Below are positions 43,680 through 56,375 of a stretch of 64,000 nt of DNA, in pieces (the first letter of the stretch is position 1; each line of letters begins with the position of its first letter). A model generated the notes under the pieces. That model did no database searches. It was not told the DNA's origin and saw nothing but the letters and a program-made list of their open reading frames with translations. This DNA is from Phyto melanocephala (Eukaryota; Arthropoda; Insecta; Diptera; Rhinophoridae). The stretch covers positions 107,997,833 to 108,061,832 of the forward strand of contig OW799233.1 in NCBI GenBank assembly GCA_941918925.1. The letters run 5' to 3'. A program made the position numbers and the translations under genes.

Positions 43680-44080
43680 TATTGTTTGGAAATTAGGTTA
43701 GGTTGAAAAGGAGGGGCACTAAAAGCAAACCCCATGGCCGGTATACACTTACGGCCAGTTGGCGCTCCATATGGAAAACAAAATTCCCAAAAAAAAAAAC
43801 TATAATCATAATTTCTCATAAATAACGGACTAGTCCAAGAACCCAGTATCCTCAATGTAATTCCTTATGGATATCCAGTTCGAGTTCCCCAGGTATACCA
43901 AATTCGACGTAGTATCCACTATAAAATTTTCGCGTCTAATATGACAATGACAGAGGTAGTGTACCAAAGTCTCATCATTTTCCTCGCATGATCTACATGT
44001 CGTTTCCTCAAACAATTTCATGCGAGCTAGATGGGTTCTCAACTCCGTATGACCTGTAATTACATTCGTTAGTCTCCTAA
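43680..44080 (-). pseudogene. non-LTR retrotransposon C-terminal tail
   Basis: The minus strand reads RLTNVITGHTELRTHLARMK, LFEETTCRSCEENDETLVHY, LCHCHIRRENF and on to NYIEDTGFLD before TAG at about 43827. The TGH..LR.HL..M and CRSC-x(9)-H-x(4)-C pattern is the zinc-knuckle end of a non-LTR ORF2, here with all Cys/His present. The roughly 140 bp after the stop, ending in CAACCTAACCTAATTTCC, would be 3' UTR. The upstream RNase H and RT are missing, consistent with 5' truncation. Confidence 0.75.
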
Positions 44081-44519
44081 ATTACATATAGCATTCAAAT
44101 CTATGAGTTTATATATTGCAGCTGTTTTTAAAGGAAATAGGAAACATCCATTCCGCCGATGCAAAATAACTTAAAGACAACTGTACAGATGTACGCATAC
44201 TCAACATCAGGTGGCACTATAACACTGTATCAGTAATAACCCTACCGAGATATACAAAGAAGAAAATTTTGTATCTCTTTTCTTTCTCAACTGTAATATT
44301 GAATAAGAAGTATTTTCAGGCGAAATATGTAAAAGTTTTTCTTTGCAATTCTGCAGACAAATTCTGCTATAAGGAACTCTATAATGATATGTCCATTCGT
44401 TATATCGAAAAGTTTTTTTAATTTTATTTGATTAAAAAAAATATTGTTTCAAAGTTAAATTTTTTTCTTATGTTAAGTCTCCAAATGAAACCTAAGTTTT
44501 TTCAACCAATTTTTTCCTA
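44081..44519. other. noncoding stretch
   Basis: Nothing recognised. Confidence 0.4.
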
Positions 44520-44840
44520 CAACAGTATTTGAGAAGTCGGCATTAAAGTTGTCATGTTAAAATAATTTTTGGTAATGATTTCTTTTTAAACATAAAAACA
44601 CAGACATCACTATTCTTCCTAATCTTTGTCAAGAGAAAAGTTTTATGAAAAGTTTAATATACAAGCATTTTATAAGATACCAGAAAGGCTTTTTTATGAC
44701 CATCTCTTGTATTATAAGCTCTCTTCCTAATATACTGATTTAGCACGTTTGCAATATCAACCATTTCTGATAGATAAAATGTATTCTGCTAAAATTTGTA
44801 TTTCCTTTAAGATTTAATAACTTTATTAAATTTTCTTTGT
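44520..44840 (-). mobile_element. decayed HINE-A fragment
   Basis: CTCTCTTCCTAATATACTGA and TTAGCACGTTTGCAATATCA, with ATTCTGCTAAAATTTGTATT, align in order with 4120-4200. No termini. Confidence 0.45.
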
Positions 44841-45404
44841 CAAAAGTCCAAGTTCGGTAAGAGCAATCACAACAACATAATTAACCTGAGTGTTTAATAT
44901 TCACACCTTTGCGAATGATTGTCAACAATAAATTCCTCTATGTTAATGAACCTTGGCGGCAACTTAATGTCGAGAATTCTAAAACAACTTTTAGTCGGCT
45001 TAGAACTGTACTGTTAATGTGTCAATAACAGACTCCATACATCCTAACAGTTCCCACTCACACTTACACGGTGATAGTATAGGCCTTCAGATGAATCCAA
45101 TAAGCGAAAGTTGTATTAACAAAATTTAAAGGCACGATAATAATGCGCTGGCTTAGCTTTATTCACGTTTGTTTTCTGCGTCTAATATGCATTTGAATTT
45201 AAAAGGGATATAAAAAATACTATTCTGAATCGGAAACTAATTTAATGCTCGTAGAAATGAACACAAGAGTTTAAAGTAAGATAATACGAATTCCTGATTT
45301 AAGAAGTCTATATGCAACTAATATTTTTTTGTAATTAGAGCTTAATTAATATTAAGTCATTTTGAAATTTTAAATTCTAAAAATCAATTGTAATCAAATG
45401 GTTG
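44841..45404. other. noncoding stretch
   Basis: Nothing recognised. Confidence 0.4.
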
Positions 45405-45520
45405 GGTATACTTAGGTAGGCATGTAGAACTGGAAGCTGTTTTGCAGCTCACTTGAGTCCATCGTAATGATCCGTTTGTAACAGAATGAGAACAGAAAGA
45501 GAAAGCATATATTAGGTTTT
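45405..45520 (-). pseudogene. non-LTR ORF2 terminus fragment
   Basis: The minus strand reads MDSSELQNSFQFYMPT then stop, matching the NPSELHNSCLFYLPT end of the element at 40388-41143. It is a very short, separate 3' fragment next to a HINE-B tail. Confidence 0.5.
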
Positions 45521-45523
45521 TAG

Positions 45524-45820
45524 CGCTATATTCGGCCGTGCCGAATCTTATATACCCTTCATAACATGTAGTCATGCAATAACAGAGTGTGTATCACTAT
45601 TTATCCCATATGAAATACGTACATACATATAAAAAACACACATATATAAAAACATCCCATTGTAAAATTATAAATTTACGTATGTATGTTAAAAAAAAAT
45701 AAAAAAAAACTTTAAAAAAAAATATTAAAAAAAAAAATTTTTAAAAAATAATTAAAATATACATATACATATGTAATAAATATAAAACAAAAAAAATATG
45801 AAAAAAAATTAAAAAAAAAA
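45524..45820 (-). mobile_element. HINE-B 3' half
   Basis: Hairpin ATTCGGCCGTGCCGAAT, TATATACCCTTCATAACATG, then an A/T tract in which the next HINE-B begins. Confidence 0.75.
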
Positions 45821-46520
45821 CAAGTATGAGCGCTATATTCGGCCGTGCAGAATCTTATATACCCTTCACAACGTGTAGTCATGCAATAACAGTAGTTTGT
45901 ATCACCATTCATCCCATATGAAATACGTATGTATGTGCAAACATATAAAAAACACACATATATAAAAACATCCCATTGTAAAATTATAAGTTTACGTATG
46001 TATGTAAAAAAAAATTAAAAAAAAAAATAAAAAAAAAATTTAAAAAAAAATTTTTAAAAAAAATAATAAATATAAAACAAAAAAAAAATAAAAAAAAATA
46101 TTTAAAAAAAAATTTAAAAAAAATATAAAAAAAAATTTTTTTTGGCTCAGCTGGGACTCAATGCCACGGTTACTCTAACCAGTATACACGTTTGTATGTA
46201 TGTATGTTGCTGTTGTTGTAATGTTGTTTTTGTGAAAAAAAAATCGAGGTGGTCGATGTTTCTGATTTTCAATACCGATCTACTCCCGAATATTTCTGAT
46301 ATTTTTATACCTCATCCGGGTCCAAGCGATGTCTGGGGGCTTCAAAAAGTTAATTTCAACATAAACACGGACAGACTGACAGAGCTTAATCGACTCTCCT
46401 ATTTAAAAGCTTTCAGAAAATATATATACTTTATGGGGTCTGAAATGAAAATTGTAGAAATTTCACACGGAATGACAAACCTATTGTATATACCCTTTTT
46501 CACTGTGTGAAGGGTATAAA
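45821..46520 (-). mobile_element. HINE-B element inside the previous one's A/T tract
   Basis: Tail AACAAGTATGAGCGCTATAT, a hairpin with one mismatch, an A/T tract at 46005-46140, the tRNA-like module at 46143-46183, CATA-type repeats at 46195, a weak GTCY (about 46370) and the 5' hairpin at 46488-46515. Confidence 0.75.
46143..46183 (-). other. tRNA-promoter-like module
   Basis: TGGCTCAGCTGGGACTCAAT on plus; same orientation relative to its element as 37054-37093. Confidence 0.4.
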
Positions 46521-47269
46521 AATATATATGTATATTCATTCTAAATAACTTTTAAAATAATTTGTCATACATAATGTGCTTCAAAATGAATGCAGCATAA
46601 TGAAAAATATTTGAAGCAATCTATGTAAACCAATAACGTTAACTCATGAAATATCGTTTTTATACCCGCCACCAAAAAAATGGTGGGGGTATATTCATTT
46701 TGTCATTCCGTTTGTAACACATCGAAATATCCATTTTAGACCCCATAGAGTATATATATTCTGAATCAGGGTTTGATTTGATGACGATCTAGCTATGTCC
46801 GTCCGTCTGTCCGTCTGTCCGTCTGTTGAAAGCACGATAGAGGTCGCACCGAAAAAGCTAGGAGGCTCAAATTTTGCCAGAATCTTTCTTATAGACAAGG
46901 TTTGTTTGGTATTGAAAATGGGCTAAATCGGAATATTAGGAAGAGAGTTATAGCTCGAAAAGCAAGAGTGGGTCGAAAAAACCGTGTCCTTCGAACATCG
47001 AATAAAATGGAATTGTGTCCAAACGCATAAACGTAGACTCATGAAACTTCGAATATATATTTCCTGAGTAAAAACAATATTTTTCCCCGAAAATTATCTA
47101 AATCTATGCATTGGGAAAGGAGTTATCGATCAAAATGTACGAAAATTTATACCGCACAGTGTATTTTTCGGTATATTTAAAAACAAAAACGTCATAAAAG
47201 CAACAGAATTGGATGTACGACTCTGAAATTTTGCACACATGGCTTTTTGGTCAAATGCTTTGTTCTAAC

Positions 47270-48140
47270 GGAAAATCAATGTTCCACGCCCACTTTTACG
47301 CCCACCTCCCATATAACGTTTTACAGAAAATTCATATAATTTCTCTATTAATAAAGATTTTGGAATAATAAAGGGCTATATTGAAACATCTAAAATGTAC
47401 TCATTCGCAAAAATAACTTTGACACGCCTACTATAACGCCCACTTTTCACGTTATCTACCGTTAATTAAATTTAAATGCTCATAAAACCGCCAAAATTAG
47501 AGGTATGATAATTAAACTTGCTACGTATATCCCTCTAGACAATTTCATTACTGTGCCAAAAAATTAGGGTGCCACGCCCACTTTTACGCCCACCTCCCAT
47601 ATAACGTTTTACCTAAAATTCATATAATTTCTCTACTAACAAAGATTTTGGAATAATAAGCGGCTATATTGAAACATCTAAGTTGTACTCATTCGCAAAA
47701 GCAACTTTGACACGCCTACTATAACGCCCACTTTTCACGTTATATACCGTTAATGAAATTTAAAAGCTCATAAAACCGCTAAAATTAGAGGTATGATGAT
47801 CAAATTTGCTACGTATATCCTTCTAGGCAATTTCATTACTGTGCCAGAAAATTAAGGTGCCACGCCCACTTTTACGCCCACCTCCCATATAACGTTTTAC
47901 CCAAAATTCATATTATATCTCTATTAATATAGATTTTGGAATAATAAGCGGCTATATTGAAACATCTAAGTTGTACTCATTCGCAAAAGCAACTTTGACA
48001 CGCCTACTATAACGCCCACTTTTCACGTTATCTACCGTGAATGAAATTTAAAAGCTCATAAAACCGACAAAATTAGAGGTATGGTGATGAAATTTTCTAC
48101 ATATATCCTTCTAACCAATGTTATTGTTGTGCCAAAAAGT
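47270..48140 (+). repeat. 288-bp array in HINE-A 46659-48753
   Basis: GTTATCTACCGTTAA (or variant) starts at 47451, 47739 and 48027, each 288 apart. Confidence 0.85.
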
Positions 48141-48159
48141 TTAGGTGACAACTGCCAAC

Positions 48160-48617
48160 TGCCCTCCCCCCCCCATCCTTGGCGCCTTTCCTCTATCTGA
48201 TTGTCCAAATTTTCAATGACAATGTTGATGCTCAATTGTTTTGCCACACTATCGCAAAAAACAGCAATGGTTCCCATTCAACGAACTAAGAAGGCATTCA
48301 CAGATTTTCTAACATTTTATACAGACCTGTTTTGCAGAAATTTAAATATTTTTTACAATTCTCCCGATTGTGGACGAATTTGAACGATTATGTTGATCAA
48401 AAGAATTACGAAGTGCACAAAATGCATTTTGATTTGAAAGCCCATTTTTATAAAAAAACCTGAACAACTTTAACGCGTTGCTCATTTGCGTATCTTTTCA
48501 CTGTTCAAATTAAGTTAGTCTGAGATTGAGAAATGTCAAATGAAATGCAAAAAAAACTTGTTGTTTGTGTGGCTCACCTTCAACATGGGCCCTTAAAATT
48601 CAACCACCCTCTACAAA
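48160..48617 (-). pseudogene. mariner transposase relic in HINE-A
   Basis: The minus strand has the DSVAKQLSINIVIENLDNQI piece (around 48256-48190) and, upstream, the helix-turn-helix NEQRVKVVQVFL.KWAFKSKC region (around 48480-48420) in pieces. The terminal repeat next to 48590-48617 (CTTAAAATTCAACCACCCTC) is kept. The one at 48160 is lost into GCCCTCCCCCC. Compared with 32367, the STSTHHRAQQ segment is deleted. Confidence 0.65.
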
Positions 48618-48753
48618 GAAAGTGATACATATTTTATTATAAAGCGATTATTTCATAGCGATTAACAAAATAATAAATAATGTGCTTTAAATGTACACAA
48701 AATTGGTGGTGGGTATAAAAGATTCGGCACAGCCGAATATAGTGCTCTTACTT

Positions 48754-49702
48754 GTTTTTTTTTCAAATAATTTGAATGTGTTCTAAGCAATTATTAGTAC
48801 GGAGTGATTTCATTAATATATTCATTTAAATACATGATATTCAATGGCACGCCTATGTTCAAATCGTTAGTATTTTCACATAAATTTATTTACTTCATCA
48901 CCTGCTAAACACTTGCAAAATCGCTTCCTTGTCATAATTTTTTTTATTTGCTGGGTTAATATATACATATATATAAAATTTATTTTTTAATTCTTCTTGG
49001 TATTTTTTTTTTTTCGTTCAGTATTGACCCATATATTTCTTAACTGATTATAAATTTAAATCAAAGTTATAAAAAAGTTGCGTACACGTTTATAAAAAGA
49101 GAAAGTCATTTAAAAGTGCGAAAATCTTTATAACACGAAATGTAGTAAACAAAGAAACAAAAGCAAAAAAAGAACATTATGGGTTTGGTTAGAATATAGG
49201 TACTAAAATAATAAAAAGAAGTGCATTGCATTGTTCACACTTTTGCGCCATACCAACCCCCCCATTGTATTTTTCATGCAAAATTAAAAAAAAAAAAAAT
49301 TTTAATTCTTGTTATCATTTATCTGCTCCTTATTGCATTCAAAATTGTATGATTCATTATTAATTCTTTTTATCATTTGTCTTATAAAATTGAAGTTATT
49401 TGGCATCCGCATATGTGCTTACATAAAAAATGCGTTAAATTATAATAATAATACAAACTCACACGTACACATTTTAAATGTAAAAAATTTTTTCTGTGAG
49501 TGAGCTAAAGTTGGTAAAATGTTTAATATTGCTTTATCATTTTTTTCGGAATTTTGCAAAAGAGAAAAGAAACAACATGTGAATTTGTCATTAGTCATAT
49601 TTTAAACAATTTTTGAATATCATTACACCTTCAGAGAGACACGATTTTGATATTATAAGAACGTAAGTAAGTAATGTTAGATAATTTGTTTTATAAATTA
49701 CA
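48754..49702. other. noncoding stretch
   Basis: Nothing recognised. Confidence 0.45.
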
Positions 49703-50201
49703 CTATAAAAGCCCGGCGCGCGTTGCTACGCCCCTTTATGAATAAAAATGCATTCTGCATTTAAATTTAATATCAAGTGCAAAAAGCTAAAAATTTAAAA
49801 TTCTTTTTAATGGGCGTGGCATTGCCCTATTTTCTAATCAAGAAATTGTATAGTCATGATAACTCAATATGTGTGCAAAGTTTCACAAAAATCGGTCCAG
49901 AGCAAGTATCTCAAAATTATAACTTTTTTTTATGGGCGTGGCCCTGCCCACTTTTCTAATCACAAAAGTATATAGTCATGACAGCTCAATATGTGTGCAA
50001 AGTTTCAGAAAAATCGGTCAAGTGCAAGTAGCTAAAAATGATAACTAATTTTTTATGGGCGTGGTACCGCCCACTTTTTTCCACCCATAAACACTCCCTG
50101 GTATGTGTACAACAACTTGCCAAAGTTTTAGTCCGATCGGATTTACAGTTTCGGAGTCTATAGCTAACACACACACAGAGTTTCACTTTTATATATATAG
50201 A
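49703..50201 (-). mobile_element. non-autonomous Helitron
   Basis: On the minus strand it starts TCTATATATATAAAAGTGAA after A, followed by a GT run, the GATCGGACTAAAACTTTGGC block and two tandem units. The 3' end reads GTAGCAACGCGCGCCGGGCT then TTTATAG, so the CTAG terminus is mutated or lost. Confidence 0.85.
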
Positions 50202-50728
50202 TTAGGCAATTTTAAATAAAACACTTATGCGAAAGCAGATGCTATCAAGGCATCTCGCCTTATATTAGGGTTTGCTGAATTTATCTTGATTTTATTTGTT
50301 TGTCGCAGCGATGGAAATAAAATTGTCATTTTATATTTAAAAAACTATTTAAAAGTACGTTGCCTAACATCAAGAGTTAAATTTGTCATATAACGCCAGT
50401 ATACTTGAATCAAATAACATTAAAAAACTTTTTTGTATACATTTCCATCCCTGATATCGAAATTCGTCTTAACAAAAAACATTTACAAAAAGGTGCATTA
50501 TTGATAAAAATTCGCCAATTTATATGCCTTGATTCCTTTCAAAAAAATATTTAATTTTAGTTTAAAAATTATGTCACACATACATATGTATGTATGTATT
50601 GTTCTTAGTCGTAATTCGCCGTCAAACTACAAGCAATTAAAAAAACGTATCATTCGAATTACATGCTCAATCTTCTCTGTTGCAATTACAGAGAATGTAT
50701 TTGTTATTCATCTATAAAGGTTAATATT
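50202..50728. other. noncoding stretch
   Basis: Nothing recognised. Confidence 0.45.
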
Positions 50729-51434
50729 AGGGTGATCGATTATTCGACATTTTTAAGAAACCGGGTTTCAAATAGTTTGAAATTTAGAACTAAAGAAAAA
50801 ACCAGTTGCTTATTTAAAAATTTAGAAAAAACCGGTTAACCGGTCGAATACATAAAATATAATTCTTTCTTATACCCATGACAGAGATACATATATAGGT
50901 ATAAACTAGTTTGTTTCATGGTTTAATTGCATTTAAAGTTGACACAAATTCAATGGCATTATTATAAAATGCCGTTATTTAAAATAAAAAAAAACTTTGT
51001 TACAAGGAGGTTGTACTAATGAAAAATATTAAAAAGCCACTTCACTGCTTACTGTAGTCAAATTTACCTTTTACTAACATTAACTTTGTAGGCAAGATGT
51101 AATAATGACCCTTTGTGTGGCAAACTATATTAGTATACAAGTCATATGTTATCAGAGATATTAGTAAAGCTATGGGTAGTCTTTAGAACAAGTCGCTAGA
51201 TCTCGTAGAAGCAAAATATTATGAAATTCGAAAATGAGATCAAAAAATAATCCAAAGGACAATAATTTGGTCAAAAAACTTAACTGAACAGCTGATTATC
51301 ACAGCAAATTATAAGCTCAACAACGTATAAAATACCTGCTCTCCATTCGAAAAATGAACATTTGGAAAAAACCGCCTGCTGAAATAGTAAAAAACCGGGT
51401 TTTACACCGGTTTTAAAACCAAGTCGATCACCCA
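50729..51434. mobile_element. hAT-like non-autonomous element
   Basis: Ends AGGGTGATCGATTATTCGA and, inverted, TGGGTGATCGACTTGG. Subterminal AACCGGTTAACCGGTCGAA (near 50830) and AAACCGGGTTTTACACCGG (near 51390) repeats are typical of hAT ends that bind transposase. The 706-bp body is noncoding. No clear 8-bp duplication, though GTTAATA occurs on both sides. Confidence 0.65.
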
Positions 51435-51899
51435 AGTTAATAAACACGTATTAACTGATCTTATAACATACAGACTGAAATTTTTTATACTCGCAAAGCA
51501 AATATCGATAACATAAAAGATCCGATTAAAGGAATTTATTTCCAGTGCTATAAGAAATCATTTTATAAAATTCAAGATCTTTTGATAATATTTCGGATTT
51601 ATTAGGTCTTCCCATTAAGAAAACACATAATTTTCACATAATTCATAGAAATTGAACATGACCAAATCGGTGATACATTGGTTCGCCTTTTATGATAAGT
51701 TCTCTGGTAAACTAACTAGTACTTCAATTAAAACGTAGTCAACATTAGTACTATTTATATATATATGTATTAGAGTAGCGAAGAATAGAAATACGATTTC
51801 ACACTGTAGAGCATAAATTTTCGACAATCGCCAGCATTTTTTCAGACAAAGAAGCCTATAGCATTCTTACTTAATTTGTGCTTGCCCGTATCCTAAATC
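51435..51899. other. noncoding stretch
   Basis: Nothing recognised. Confidence 0.4.
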
Positions 51900-53140
51900 C
51901 TCCAGCTTCCAGCTTTAAGTTTCCATGTCATGTTATCAACACAGTTATCCAGCTCATCGTACTTCGACTAAACCGATCAACCATAGCATTTCTGGGTTCT
52001 GACCACAGAATATAGTTACAGACACCCTTTTTGCGAGTTCGTTAGACCCTATGCCCTCGTGTTATTCAACCCACTTCAGTGTTACCTTATTTGTGGATGC
52101 ACACTTATAAAGCATTAAAACACACTCAAGCAATAAAGGGGTTTTCACATCCGGTGCATGCCTTCTACATCTGAATGGTTATCGTATGCGATTGAGATTG
52201 ATATTGCACTAGGTGATCCAACGCGTGCAGTAAACTAAGCACTTATGCTTGATAGACTAATACGAACTTTTATGGACTAAAGGTAAGTATAAACCAGCAC
52301 CAACCTTCTCTTTCATAAAGGTTAAGACACTGGTATCATTCTGCATGCACTCTATTGGCATAAATCCATCCACTGTGAGCTTGCGATGTATCCTTTAAAC
52401 CGCTTTCACTTGAGTCATGCACTACATCGGTATCTGAGTTTCCCTAACCTCCCAACTTGCAAAATCCAGTATTCTTATATGTCCCAAATACGGTCATACT
52501 ACTAGCATGTGCTTGACAACCGACTTGACTATCCAGCAGCTGTTTACCTTTTAAACAGTCCATTGATATTAATGCTTGAATTGCTTACATTGCCTGCGTT
52601 GGTTTGATATGAATTGCTTTATATTTACCTATGAAGGTCGCCCTCTGAACTCCATTTAACATACACCTAATTATCACCTGAGAAGCCTTAGGCCAACAGA
52701 CAATATATGCGTAAAAGATCATCGGCCTCACTATCACCATGCTTCCTTAGATGAGTTTCCCACATTTAACGGCAAACCCTTTTACACAGATGCAAAATCT
52801 TCTTTGCTAAATGTATCCTTATCTTAACATGATCATTTCAAGTTACATTCGTATCTTTCGTAAGTCTTAAATATTTTACCTTCCTGGACACGTTGTCTTC
52901 GGTTCCAACAACCCTTAAGGATCTTTGTACCCTTTATTTTATTTTAATTATTCGCGTAAAGAGCATAGCATTCAACTTGCTAGCATTTGTGGTTAGTTTT
53001 TGTTTACAACACCATTCCTCGGCTAAACTGAGCCTCCGTCTCATACAACCTAAAATGTTACCTATAATCTTACCACCAACCATAACTGCCATACCATTCG
53101 CATACTCTATCGCATGTATATCCATTGCCTACAGTTATGT
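51900..53140 (-). pseudogene. decayed non-LTR ORF2: RT C-terminal half to RNase H
   Basis: The minus strand, in several frames, reads IEYANGMAVMVGGKIIGN, then CMRRRLSLAEEWCCKQKLTT, SRKVKYLRL, VRPMIFYAYIVCWPKASQVI, LNGVQRATFIGKYKAIHIKP, then RNase H traces (KEKVGAGLYLP near 52300; VTLKWVE*HEGIGSNELAKK near 52080-52030). These follow the order palm / thumb / RNase H of LOA- or R1-like non-LTR ORF2, which reverse-transcribes element RNA at a nicked target. The catalytic YADD is YANG, so both aspartates are lost. GC content here (about 40%) stands out from the surroundings. Neither end is defined. Confidence 0.75.
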
Positions 53141-56100
53141 GCCACAACATAGGGGATAAGACCCCTCCATTAAAAGTTTCCTTTTCAACAACTACGTAGT
53201 ACAGGTAAATAATTTCCCTACAATTTTTAGTCAAACATGCATGCGACAGCTCAAGTAGTATACATTTTTATATAGCGGCTGACATTTTTTTAAAGCTCTA
53301 TCAATATATTGAGCATCGATTGATGTGAAATACGATGTGTTTTAGTAAGATAAGCTGTATCAATTAAAATCTTCAATTAGCGATAAAAAATAAATAATTA
53401 AAGCAATTGCACTGGACACATTTCTTAGTTCAGTAGTCAAGATTTTTAAACAAAATTCTTTCTTATTCTTACTTTTGATAGCCTATAACCTTTATCATTA
53501 GACCACTTGTTAGAATATAGCTCACCTAAATCTCTAAAGCTTTTTGCTAAATTCCCCTATACTCGTCTGATATTAACATGAAGAAGTCATAAAATAGTGT
53601 CGCCTTTGTAGGCTTCGAAGACAAAAATAATTTATTATATTTATTTTGTTTGTCACAAATAAGAGCAATAAATTAGACGTTAAACATTTTTACTACGTAG
53701 CTAATTACTTATTCCGCTCAAAATCAATGTGATATCGAAGATACTTACTTCAATACAGACAAATAAATTATCTTTTAAAATGTCCTTGTAACCTTTTTTA
53801 TATGCTTTACTTAAATGCAAATTAAACTAAAATAACTATGTTAAACATAAAATTTAATATAAACGGATTATGTTACTTACTCTTGTCAGTTACGTATTAA
53901 ATGTTGTTGCAGCACAAAGCTGCCTTGTGAAAGACATGTAAAACAACAACGAAAATAATGCAAATATTTGCTAACAGAATGCCATCGAGCGCAAACTTGA
54001 CTAAAGTGTAGGAGGTAATACAAGAAAATATAAACGATTAAATGTTAGGATGAACAAGAAATTATATGTTTGAATGAAATGGCAGTCTTAGGTAGCTATT
54101 GTTCTCGAAAAAAAAAAACAAAATTAAACGAAAACTAAAATCTTAATTTGATTATTTTAAATATTATCAAGAATTTTCATTTATAAAGTTATGGCTTAAA
54201 ATTTGCTTGTAAAATTGTAACGCTAAACGTTTACATTGTGCTCCAAGAAAAATTAAAAAAAAACAACATCAACAGTCATTGCAGCCAAAGTCATATGCAA
54301 AACCAAACCAAGAAAAAAAAATAACAACTCAATTGATTGACCAAACTGCCAGCATCAGCAAATTGCAAAAAGTACCCTACAAGAGCAATTGAAATTGAAA
54401 AAATGGCATTAATTCTGCCTCATTCAGTACTAAGACAGAGTGTTGCTCTTTTGCAACAACATGTACATTACAACAAACAGCATTTAGTGATGAATAGAAG
54501 TTTTTATGCAACTTGTAGTGTATAAAGAAGCAATAATAAGCCAAACAGCAATAAAAAAAAACTCCAAACTACAAGATGAAAATATAAAAAAGGGCTTAAA
54601 TTCCTTTATACACAACCGATTAAATATGAGCTTTGGCACGATGTTTGTTATTTTCTTTTCCCTTTTTGTTATTGCCTTTCTCGGCAACTACACTAACAAA
54701 GATAAGAATGATTCTGATGCTGATGACGATGACGATGATGCAATGGCAACAGACACTGATCTCTGTTTTCACTCATTGTTTATTTAGTTATGTAATCCAA
54801 ACAATTAGTATTTGAATGAAAGACATAAGTCAAAAAAATAAAAAAAATAAAAATAATTACGAGACTAAGACGAATGAGAAAAGGAATTGAAATTAAAGTG
54901 CCACTAAGATTCAAAGATTAATATGAGAAAGCAGAGAAAACAAAAATAAGACAATAAGATTTTATTGCTGTTGACTTTAAAAGTCAGGCAGCTTAAGGCA
55001 TTTAAAAATATCTTTGGGTTAAAAGCCCCACTTTAGTCATTATATGTTCAAAATTTTTACAGGCTATTTAATTTAGACACAAATAATCCTCGCAGTAATT
55101 GACAGCACTCTTACTAGTTAGATAGCTTCTCATATTATAGGCTATAATTGTCTTAAGGACACACTAGAGCAACTTATTTAGTATAATCGTTACCGATGAA
55201 AACTTGTCACTACTAACAGTAATTCCTAGTATTGTGGTATATGTAAAGACAACTTTAGTTGCCATATTTATTACTGGGGGCAAATTAAGGCATTATAAAG
55301 TGATCGAAATTTGAAAATTCTTATTAGAATCTCTATACTTAAAGCACAGCGAACTCGATCGTTGTGATTGAATGCCGTTATTTGGCTCCTGATCTATTTT
55401 TTCTAAAAGAAATGAAAAATAAAATCTTATGGTTTAATGTTTAAATTTAAGAGATTTTTTTGTTAAGCCGTGAGTGGAAATCTGGGACCGAATTACGGCT
55501 TTCGAACGTGATCGAAATTTTAAAATTCTTATTAGAATCTCTATACCTAAAAAAAATGTGGATCGATATCGAATGCCGAAATTCGGCCCCCGAATTAAAA
55601 AGACATATTATGTAATGGGTGAGTCATCGTGAGATTTGATTTATAAAGTAAAATAAAAGACATAAAATTGAAAGTGAACTTAAAACTTGTATTGTTAATT
55701 AAAAGAACAATTAATAGTATTTACTGTTTGAAAATGATATCTCTAAATATAAGCCATGACTAGTTATGGGGAGGTACATTCGGATAAATGGCGACCCATT
55801 CGAGCATAGCGACTGGTATTTTGCGAATAATATGAGTACTGTTGGCTACTATAGCGTCAATCGTAGCTTGTTTATTCCTGAAGACCTCAGATTTTTCATA
55901 TCCTAAAAAAAAATTGTTTATATGTGTGATATTCCACGATCTATATGGCTAATTTTCCGTAGCAAAACGTAAAATTAAGTACTCACCATAATGATTTCTC
56001 AACAATTTCATTGTTTAAAGAGCTTCATGGCTCGTAGTGCCACTTTGTTAAAACCAGAACTAACCGGAATCATGCGCTTTCATTTCAGTAAACACACAGT

Positions 56101-56375
56101 GCAATAACGATTACTATTGACGGTGAGATTCTGATTTGTCAAATTTTTAAAGTGATTCCTCTAGCCCACAAACAGCACTAAAAACTTGTTTTTAATTGAT
56201 ATAATGGTAGCTTTGGGTACTCTGCGGGTTGCTAATCAGATCAAACAAGAAAATTTTGTTTATTTCCATATCAATTATGACAGATATGTGCTTAACCAAA
56301 GTTTCACTCTAAAACACATGAGAATACTGTTCTGCGTAATATTGGTGAACAATTTGAAAACGCTGTCTACAGTGA
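53141..56375. other. long noncoding stretch with a local duplication
   Basis: No family recognised. It contains a diverged direct duplication (55302/55508) and a 93-codon frame at 54506-54787 described under findings. Confidence 0.4.
55302..55600 (+). repeat. diverged direct duplication, offset about 206 bp
   Basis: GATCGAAATTTGAAAATTCT then TATTAGAATCTCTATAC (55302 onward) recurs at 55508 onward. Both are followed by a GAATGCCG..TTCGGC/TTTGGC segment (55370 and 55572). Confidence 0.6.

Larger units (their letters stand above)
46659..48753 (+). mobile_element. HINE-A element
   Basis: The 5' hairpin TATACCCGCCACC...GGTGGGGGTATA is at 46660-46692, the GTCY array at 46797-46826, the 288-bp array at 47270-48140 and the mariner relic at 48160-48617. 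The perfect 3' hairpin is at about 48721-48740, with tail CTTACTTGTT. Confidence 0.85.

Noticed and set aside
52893..53159. Plus-strand open frame
   Set aside because: Antisense of the recognisable reverse transcriptase relic on the minus strand.
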